Shown here piece after piece: positions 58,333 through 64,000 of a stretch of 64,000 nt of DNA. A program made the translations under genes and the position numbers. Every line of letters starts with the position of its first letter. Position 1 is the stretch's first letter. The notes below the pieces were generated by a model. The model was not told the DNA's origin and did no database searches. It was given only the letters and a program-made list of their open reading frames with translations. Source of the stretch: Pseudomonas sp. MYb118 (GTDB taxonomy: Bacteria > Pseudomonadota > Gammaproteobacteria > Pseudomonadales > Pseudomonadaceae); contig NZ_JBFRXN010000004.1 in assembly GCF_040947875.1 (NCBI RefSeq), forward strand, positions 248,001-312,000, written 5' to 3'.

Positions 58333-60555
58333 TCAGAAATCAATGGTCCCCGACAGCTTCGCCACCCGTGGTTCGCCCTGGGTCAGGTAGCCGCCCTGGG
58401 CCGATTCCCAGTATTTTTTGTTGGCCACGTTCTCCACATTAAAGCGCAGGGTCACGTCTTTTTCCTGGACCTTGAAGGCGTAGCGGGCGCCGGCGTCGAA
58501 GCGGTTCCAGGTCGGCAGGCTGAGGTTGTTGGCCTCATCGGCGTATTGGCCGCCGGTGCGCAGCATCCGCGCATTGAGCGCAACCCCCTGCAGGCCCGGC
58601 ACGTCCCAGTCCACCGAGGCGTTGAACTGGAAGGTCGGCACGCCCACCGCGTGATTGCCGTCGTTGGCGCCGTCCTGGGTTTTCTTCAGTTCGGTGTCCA
58701 TGACGGTCACGCCGCTGATCAGGCGCAGCCCGTCCAGCGGTTCGCCGAAGACGTTGAGCTCCACGCCCTTGTTGACCTGTTCGCCCTGGCGGATGAACTC
58801 GGCGGTGGTCGGGCCGGTGATGACCGAATAGCCGTCGCTGGGCTGTTCGATGCGGTAGACGCCGAGGGTCGCGCCATAGGTGCCCATGTCGACTTTGACC
58901 CCGGCTTCGATCTGCTTGGTGCGTGCCGGCGCATACACCTGGCCACCGTTGGTCACTACGCGGCTGCCGAACGTGGTGGGTGCCGTCGGGCCCTCGGCCA
59001 GGCCTTCGATGCGGTTGACATAGAACGACACGTAATCCCACGGCTTGAACACGATGCCATACACCGGCGTGGTGATCGACTCGTCATAGGCGGCGTTACG
59101 GCTGCCCGAACCGTATGGCGCATAGCTATAGCCCTGCACCACCAGTTGCTGGCGCCGTACCCCGACGGTGACCAACAGGCGATCGTCGAAGAACCCCAGG
59201 GTGTCGGACACCGCGCCACTGCGAGCGAAGGTTTTGCCGACGATCCCCGGATCGTTGAGGTCGCCACCGGCGAAACCGGGGCCGGGCGCCGGAACTTCGA
59301 CCGGGTGGTAGATGTTGTTGGCATAGCGGGTCAGGTCGAAATCGAAGGCGCTGCGTTGCTCGGTCCAGATCCCGGCCAGGCCGACGTTGAGTTTGTGGCT
59401 CACAGGTCCGGTGACGAAGTTGCCGTTGAGGCCGGCCATCACGCTTTTGTTGTCTTCGTCGTGGGGAATGAACGAGCCGGTGGTGGTGGAGCTGCCGTCG
59501 TTGCCCACCAGCGTGGTGCCGTCGTAGCGCCCGACTTCCCGGGTGTGCTTGGCGCCCCCGGCGGCATAGACGGTCCAGTTGTCATTCAGGTCGTACTCGG
59601 CGCGCAGCATGCCGAAGGTGTCTTCGATCTGGGTGAAGCCCCATTTCTGCGCGTAATTGGTGTCGGCGGACGGCGCATCCGGGATGTGCGTGGCGGTGCC
59701 GAGGTTGACCGAGCTGCGACCGCCATTGACGCGTTCTTTCTGATAGGCGAAGTCCGCGGAAACCCGCAGGGCATCACCTCGGTAATCGAGGCCGATGGCG
59801 AACAGCTTGGAGCGCTGGTTTTCATGGTCGATGGCGGTATCGCCTTCGCGCTGCGCCAGATTGACCCGTGCACCGAAGCGGTTGTCGGCGCCGAAACGCT
59901 GGCCGATGTCCAGGTGCTGGCCGATCCGGCCGTCATCGCTGATGTCGGTGGAGAAACGCCGCAACGGCAAATCGCCTGCGCGTTTGGGCTGCAGGTTGAC
60001 ACCGCCACCGATGCCGGAACCGCTGGGGGTGACGCCGTTGATGAAGGCGTTCGGGCCCTTGAACACCTCGACGCGTTCCAGCGCGTCGGTGGAGATGATC
60101 TGCCGAGGCAGCACGCCGTACAGGCCGTTATAGGAAATATCGTCACCATTGAGCGGCAGCCCGCGAATCATGAAAACCTGGGCCTGGTTGGAAAACCCCG
60201 ACGCCTGGCGCACCGAGGAATCGTTGAGCAGCACATCGGCGACGTTCTCCGCCTGCTGGTCCTGGATCAACTGTTCGGTGTAGGACGCCATGCTGAAGGG
60301 CACGTCCATGATGTCCTGATTGCCGAGTACGCCGAGCTGCCCGCCGCGTGCCACCTGGCCACCGGCATAGGGCGGCGGCAGTTCGGACGGTGAGGGCGCC
60401 TGGGCGTTGATGTTGACGTTGTCCAGCACCACGGCCTTGCCATCGTTTGATGGTTCGGTTTCGGGGGTTGCGGCCTGGGTCGCTACCGACAGGGAGCAGA
60501 GCAGGGCAAGGAGGGTGGGGCGGACGGGCATGCCGAATCGGTCTGGAGGTGTCAT
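58333..60555 (-). CDS. TonB-dependent siderophore receptor
   Basis: A 740-residue outer-membrane receptor of the ferrichrome/siderophore type. After a signal peptide (ending VATQAA) comes a TonB-box-like stretch, the plug (SFSNQAQVFMIRGLPLNGDD-type region, then ERVEVFKGPNAFINGVTPSG) and the barrel, ending GTIDF with a terminal Phe. There is no STN signalling domain, unlike the FecA homologue at 11975. The start at 60555 (MTPPDRFG) gives the signal peptide; the longer frame is not supported. A Fur-like box lies 71-89 bases upstream. The siderophore is unknown. Confidence 0.9.
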   Translation of the reverse strand: MTPPDRFGMPVRPTLLALLCSLSVATQAATPETEPSNDGKAVVLDNVNINAQAPSPSELPPPYAGGQVARGGQLGVLGNQDIMDVPFSMASYTEQLIQDQQAENVADVLLNDSSVRQASGFSNQAQVFMIRGLPLNGDDISYNGLYGVLPRQIISTDALERVEVFKGPNAFINGVTPSGSGIGGGVNLQPKRAGDLPLRRFSTDISDDGRIGQHLDIGQRFGADNRFGARVNLAQREGDTAIDHENQRSKLFAIGLDYRGDALRVSADFAYQKERVNGGRSSVNLGTATHIPDAPSADTNYAQKWGFTQIEDTFGMLRAEYDLNDNWTVYAAGGAKHTREVGRYDGTTLVGNDGSSTTTGSFIPHDEDNKSVMAGLNGNFVTGPVSHKLNVGLAGIWTEQRSAFDFDLTRYANNIYHPVEVPAPGPGFAGGDLNDPGIVGKTFARSGAVSDTLGFFDDRLLVTVGVRRQQLVVQGYSYAPYGSGSRNAAYDESITTPVYGIVFKPWDYVSFYVNRIEGLAEGPTAPTTFGSRVVTNGGQVYAPARTKQIEAGVKVDMGTYGATLGVYRIEQPSDGYSVITGPTTAEFIRQGEQVNKGVELNVFGEPLDGLRLISGVTVMDTELKKTQDGANDGNHAVGVPTFQFNASVDWDVPGLQGVALNARMLRTGGQYADEANNLSLPTWNRFDAGARYAFKVQEKDVTLRFNVENVANKKYWESAQGGYLTQGEPRVAKLSGTIDF

Positions 60556-60625
60556 ATCACGTACCTGGCGGCGGACCGCAGAAGATGACGGCGCAGGTAG
60601 TCCTTGCGCAAATGCGACTCCAGTC

Positions 60626-60644
60626 GCAAATGATAGTAGTTCCC
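60626..60644 (+). promoter_or_regulatory. Fur-box-like sequence before the siderophore receptor gene
   Basis: GCAAATGATAGTAGTTCCC matches the 19-base Fur consensus at 12 of 19 positions by hand alignment, at the expected distance upstream of an iron receptor gene read to the left. Confidence 0.5.
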
Positions 60645-60780
60645 AAAAGTTTTGCGTAATTTGCAGGACTTCGAGCACTGGCTCACTCTTTCAGGAACGG
60701 GGGCGGGGCCTTGCAGTCATAGCCTGCGCCATACCCTTGATCGTAGGGTGAACCCGGCTCAACGGACTGGATGGAGCAGC

Positions 60781-61875
60781 ATGCAACTCAATCGAATGAT
60801 GGCGAGCGTCGCGGCGCTGCTGGTGCTGGCCGGCTGTGGCACCCAGAGTCCCCAGCAGGCCGCCCCCCGGCCGCCCGCCGAGGTGCGGGCCGAGATCGTG
60901 CGCCTGCTGCCGGCCAAGACCGTTGATCGCCAGGGTTGGGCCACTGACATCTACGCCGCGTTCGCCGCCCAGGGCATCGAGCCATCGACGCAAAACCTGT
61001 GTGCCGTGCTGGCGGTCACCGAGCAGGAGTCGACGTTTCAGGTGGACCCCACCGTGCCGGGCCTGGGCAAGATCGCCCGGGATGAAATCGACCGACGTGC
61101 GGCCAAGGCCCACGTTCCCGGCCTGCTGGTCAGCGCGGCGCTGGAGGTGCGTTCCAGTAACGGCAAAAGCTACGCCGACCGGCTCAAGGCCGCGCGCAGC
61201 GAAAAGGAACTGAGCGCGATCTTCGATGATTTCATCGGCATGGTGCCCATGGGCCGCACGCTGTTCGGCAGTTTCAACCCGGTGCATACCGGCGGTCCGA
61301 TGCAGGTCAGCATCGACTTCGCCGAACAGCAGTCGCGCAACTATCCCTATCCGGTGGACGGCACCATTCGCCGGGAAGTGTTCAGCCGGCGCGGCGGCAT
61401 GTACTTCGGCATCGCCCATTTACTGGGTTATCCGGTGAGCTACACCGATCCGCTGTACCGTTTTGCCGATTTCAACGCCGGCTGGTACGCGAGCCGCAAT
61501 GCGGCGTTCCAGAATGCCGTGAGTCGCGCGTCAGGCATTCCCCTGGCGCTGGACGGCGACCTGGTGCGCTATGGCTCGATCATGCCGGGCAGCACCGAGC
61601 TGGCCGTGCGCGCCCTGGGCAAACGCCTGGGCATGCGCAACCCGGTGATCCGCGATCAACTGGACAAGGGCAAGACCCTGGAATTCGAAGACACCGAGCT
61701 GTACCGGCGAGTGTTCGAACTGGCCGAACAGGCCGATGGGCGCAAGCTGCCGCGAGCGGTTTTGCCGGGGATCGTCCTGCAAAGCCCGAAGATCACCCGC
61801 AAACTCACCACGGCGTGGTTCGCCAAGCGGGTGGATGAGCGGTATCAGCGCTGCATGAAACAGACGGGCAAATGA
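60781..61875 (+). CDS. DUF1615-family lipoprotein
   Basis: A 364-residue lipoprotein. The lipobox is LVLAGC (about residues 17-22), so it is anchored in the envelope. The body matches the DUF1615 family as I recall it, with blocks LCAVLAVTEQESTFQVDP, MVPMGRTLFGSFNPVHTGG and GGMYFGIAHLLGYPVSYTD. The ExE near residue 82 (TEQEST) recalls lysozyme-like transglycosylase sites, but that is speculative. The start at 60781 has GGAG seven bases before it. It is divergent from the siderophore receptor gene. Confidence 0.82.
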   Translation: MQLNRMMASVAALLVLAGCGTQSPQQAAPRPPAEVRAEIVRLLPAKTVDRQGWATDIYAAFAAQGIEPSTQNLCAVLAVTEQESTFQVDPTVPGLGKIARDEIDRRAAKAHVPGLLVSAALEVRSSNGKSYADRLKAARSEKELSAIFDDFIGMVPMGRTLFGSFNPVHTGGPMQVSIDFAEQQSRNYPYPVDGTIRREVFSRRGGMYFGIAHLLGYPVSYTDPLYRFADFNAGWYASRNAAFQNAVSRASGIPLALDGDLVRYGSIMPGSTELAVRALGKRLGMRNPVIRDQLDKGKTLEFEDTELYRRVFELAEQADGRKLPRAVLPGIVLQSPKITRKLTTAWFAKRVDERYQRCMKQTGK

Positions 61876-61881
61876 TTCCCC

Positions 61882-61973
61882 CTGTAGGAGCGAGCTTGCT
61901 CGCGATGACGGAGTGTCAGGCACCATTGATGTTGAATGTGCTGGCCTCATCGCGAGCAAGCTCGCTCCTACAG
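61882..61973. repeat. REPIN
   Basis: An inverted REP pair between the convergent DUF1615 and anti-sigma genes. Confidence 0.85.
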
Positions 61974-61993
61974 GGAATAGGGGCAGGGGGAGG

Positions 61994-62707
61994 TCAAATG
62001 ACTTTCACCGCACGCCCAATGAACTGGATCGGCCCGGTGGGCTTGCCGATTGGCGAGCCGTTGCGGTTTTCCAGGGTCAACTCAAACAACTGGTTGGGTT
62101 CCAGCGGCGGGAGTTTGTCCAGCGGCACCGACAGGATTTGCCCCGGTTTGACCAGGCCCAGGGACACCGGCCCTTGCCAGTCATCCGCCTTGGTCCAGAA
62201 CTCCAGCGCCTTGTCCTCGGGCACCTGGGCGACGCCCAGTGGGATCAGCTGGATTTCCCGAGGGTTGCTGGCCTGGATCACCCAGCCCGGAGCCTTGTCC
62301 TGGGGCGCCACCAGCACCACCAGATAAGTCGGCTTGACCGTGGTTTGTGTCAGCAGCAGGGCGCCAAGCACCAACGTTGCCGCAAGCCCCGCACCCGCGA
62401 GCCCTCGCCATAGCGCCAGGCGATCCCACCAGGACCTCACCGGAGTTGGCGCCGTTTTGACGTTCGCCATATTGAGGCTGCGTTCGATGCGGTGCCACAA
62501 ATGGGGCGAGGGTGTTTCAGGTTCGACAAGATCCGTCAGCCCCAGCAAGCGACGCTCCCAACTGTCGACCGCCGCGCGCAATCGGCTATCGTCGCGCAGG
62601 CGCCGTTGCACCTCGGTGCGCCGCTCTGCCGAAAGCGTGCCCAGCACATACTCGCTGGCCAGCTCTTCGATGTCCTCCGGGGTTTCATCCACAGGTCGGG
62701 TGGTCAT
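61994..62707 (-). CDS. RskA-type anti-sigma factor
   Basis: A 237-residue membrane anti-sigma factor. The cytosolic N-terminus has the zinc-free anti-sigma helical domain (ELASEYVLGTLSAERRTEVQ, then DSWERRLLGLTD). One membrane helix lies near residues 98-120 (GLAGAGLAATLVLGALLL), and the C-terminal half is the periplasmic RskA/anti-sigma-K domain (PGWVIQASNPREIQLIPLG, LFELTLENRNGSPIGKPTGP). It should hold the sigma factor encoded directly upstream until the membrane signal releases it. Its start overlaps the sigma stop by four bases (ATGA). Confidence 0.9.
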   Translation of the reverse strand: MTTRPVDETPEDIEELASEYVLGTLSAERRTEVQRRLRDDSRLRAAVDSWERRLLGLTDLVEPETPSPHLWHRIERSLNMANVKTAPTPVRSWWDRLALWRGLAGAGLAATLVLGALLLTQTTVKPTYLVVLVAPQDKAPGWVIQASNPREIQLIPLGVAQVPEDKALEFWTKADDWQGPVSLGLVKPGQILSVPLDKLPPLEPNQLFELTLENRNGSPIGKPTGPIQFIGRAVKVI

Positions 62708-63231
62708 CCCATGCACTCCCGCAAGGCCGTCAGGCTGCGTTTGATCCAGGCTTTGACGGTGCCCAGCGGCGTGCCGAGCTTGTGTGAAATCTGCGCGTGG
62801 GAATAACCGTCGACGTAGGCGTGCAGGATGCAGGAGCGCCGGGCCGGTTCCAGTTGCTCCAGGCACAGATGAATGCGCGAGGAATGGACCTCGGCATCGA
62901 ATGCGCCGGCCTCATTGTGCAGGTCGATATCGCCCTGGATTTCACGCTGGTTGTCACGGATGAAATTGAGCGCCAGATGTCGCGTCACGCTGAACATCCA
63001 GCCCCGTGCCGTCCCGCGCGCCGGGTCGAAACGCGCGGCGCCGGCCCAGATCTTGAGAAAGGCATCATGGACAATGTCCTCCGCCAGCGCGGTGTCGCCC
63101 ACCAGCCGCCGGGCCACACCGAGCAGTCGCGGGCTTTCCTGCACATACAAATCCCGCAGAGCCTGACGCTCACCCCGAGCACAGGCGGCGAGGCGGGCTT
63201 CATAGTCGAAAATGGGTTCGGGCAATGACAA
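62704..63231 (-). CDS. ECF sigma factor (SigK-like), partner of the RskA-type anti-sigma
   Basis: A sigma factor of about 175 residues. Region 2 has RLVGDTALAEDIVHDAFLKI and GWMFSVTRHLALNFIRD; region 4 has LEPARRSCILHAYVDGYSH and the helix-turn-helix SHKLGTPLGTVKAWIKRSL. No ATG fits; upstream the frame runs into REP sequence. TTG at 63231 is nine bases after AGGCGG and is my choice; TTG at 63240 or 63225 are alternatives. The ATGA overlap couples it to the anti-sigma gene. The target is likely to include the DUF3455 gene 153 bases upstream on the same strand. Confidence 0.88.
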   Translation of the reverse strand: MSLPEPIFDYEARLAACARGERQALRDLYVQESPRLLGVARRLVGDTALAEDIVHDAFLKIWAGAARFDPARGTARGWMFSVTRHLALNFIRDNQREIQGDIDLHNEAGAFDAEVHSSRIHLCLEQLEPARRSCILHAYVDGYSHAQISHKLGTPLGTVKAWIKRSLTALRECMG

Positions 63232-63282
63232 TGTGCTCAACCGCCTAAATGAATCCGGATGCCATGAATCTAGCAGAGGACC

Positions 63283-63374
63283 CTGTAGGAGCGAGCTTGC
63301 TCGCGATGGCGCCCGTACATTCAACACCTTCGGCGCCTGACACATTGCGATCGCGAGCAAGCTCGCTCCTACAG
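63283..63374. repeat. REPIN
   Basis: An inverted REP pair between the DUF3455 gene and the sigma factor gene; the sigma gene therefore needs either its own promoter or read-through. Confidence 0.85.
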
Positions 63375-63383
63375 AGTCTCGAC

Positions 63384-63902
63384 TCAGCTCGCTGACCAGA
63401 AAATGTAATCCGCCTGGTACTTCACCACTTCCTGCTTGCCCTTGTTGGCGGCCGTGCATTCGGTGCTGGGGGCGACGCCACCCTTGAGCGCCACGCGCTG
63501 GATGTAGCTGACACCGCTCATCGCGCCTTTGCCCTCGGCGGGGTTGGCCTTGACCAGTTGATAGGGCAGGTTGCCCGCGCTCGAAGGGGCAACCGCCAAT
63601 TGGGTGCCGGTGACTTTCGAGCCATCCTGCGCCTGCCAGGTGGCCGGCGGGCCGAAGTAGGTGCCGACCTGTTTGCCATTGCGATCATTGAGCACCGCCT
63701 TGGGTCCGACGAAAAACCACTCGGTGCCGCTGGCGTTGGCCTTGTCGCGGCATTCGTAGGTGATTTCACCCACGCCTGTGGTCTCCATGGCCACCTTGTG
63801 ACCCTCGGGCACCTTGATGCTGTCGGGTAAAGCGCTTTGGGCAAACGCCGCAGGCATCGTGGCGAACAAACCGGCCAGGCAGATCAGCTGTTTGGCATTC
63901 AT
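63384..63902 (-). CDS. Secreted DUF3455-domain protein
   Basis: A 172-residue protein with a signal peptide (residues 1-21, ending AAFAQ) and the DUF3455 fold (VPEGHKVAMETTGVGEITYE, WFFVGPKAVLND, GPPATWQAQDGSKVTGTQ). Two cysteines, in YECRDK and STECTA, may form a disulphide in the periplasm. Its function is unknown. The ATG at 63902 has GGAGAG six bases before it. In the upstream region TGCATCC (63987-63981) followed after about 16 bases by CGGGTAGTA may be an ECF-type promoter for the neighbouring sigma factor; this is a guess from position. Confidence 0.85.
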   Translation of the reverse strand: MNAKQLICLAGLFATMPAAFAQSALPDSIKVPEGHKVAMETTGVGEITYECRDKANASGTEWFFVGPKAVLNDRNGKQVGTYFGPPATWQAQDGSKVTGTQLAVAPSSAGNLPYQLVKANPAEGKGAMSGVSYIQRVALKGGVAPSTECTAANKGKQEVVKYQADYIFWSAS

Positions 63903-64000
63903 GAAATTCTCTCCGTTAATGAGTCTTTCGCTGCGCAGTCATCGGGGCTGCTACAGGTACTACCCGTCGGAAAGGGATTTGGATGCAGCCAGGCAAAAGA

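Noticed and set aside
58546..60393. Plus-strand frame of about 615 codons opposite the siderophore receptor gene
   Set aside because: Antisense shadow without start signals; the minus strand encodes a full TonB receptor.

Overview
The window looks like a chromosomal segment of a Pseudomonas of the fluorescens group. The support is the high-GC coding, the dense scatter of REP/REPIN palindromes (core GCGAGC..GCTCGC) between genes, and Pseudomonas-type families: paa genes, TlpQ/CtpM-like chemoreceptors, bacterial metallothionein, DUF606 pairs and a fec-type iron locus. I see no rRNA, tRNA, CRISPR array, insertion sequence or prophage.

Left part (1-10154): aromatic amine and phenylacetate catabolism. 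A minus-strand operon paaF-G-H-I-J (paaJ runs off the left edge) faces paaY and the repressor gene paaX. FeaR, an AraC-type activator, and TynA, the periplasmic copper amine oxidase, follow. TynA turns phenylethylamine or tyramine into an arylacetaldehyde, which feeds into the paa route once oxidised; the aldehyde dehydrogenase is not in the window. TGATAC repeats before paaY and two FeaR-like half-sites before tynA fit this wiring. At 10369-14407 lies a fecI-fecR-fecA cell-surface signalling system for ferric citrate-type uptake.

Middle (15033-25255): a divergent MFS transporter and a DapF-like protein lacking both catalytic cysteines, then a hydrolase-codA operon whose CodA carries Ser where E. 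coli CodA has Asp314. Next come two tandem Tc-toxin C-subunit (TccC/RHS) genes. They share a nearly identical core but have different C-terminal tails, each ending in four eukaryote-like C2H2 zinc fingers. This pair is the most unusual content of the window.

25320-42583: queD, a patatin-like protein, two PepSY proteins with an OmpR-type two-component system, two chemoreceptors with FliA-type promoters flanking a YuiF-type transporter, a LysR gene divergent from a DUF606 transporter pair, a metallothionein, two small unknown proteins, an AraC regulator, a REP-rich island with a 245-bp inverted repeat, a XapX protein and a quinone oxidoreductase-like protein.

Right part (42953-63902): a 3507-residue autotransporter built of nested repeats, a histidine phosphatase, a YfcG-like GST, a zinc-type HemB, a flavin monooxygenase, a TonB-dependent siderophore receptor with a Fur-like box, a DUF1615 lipoprotein, and a minus-strand set of DUF3455 protein, ECF sigma factor and anti-sigma factor.
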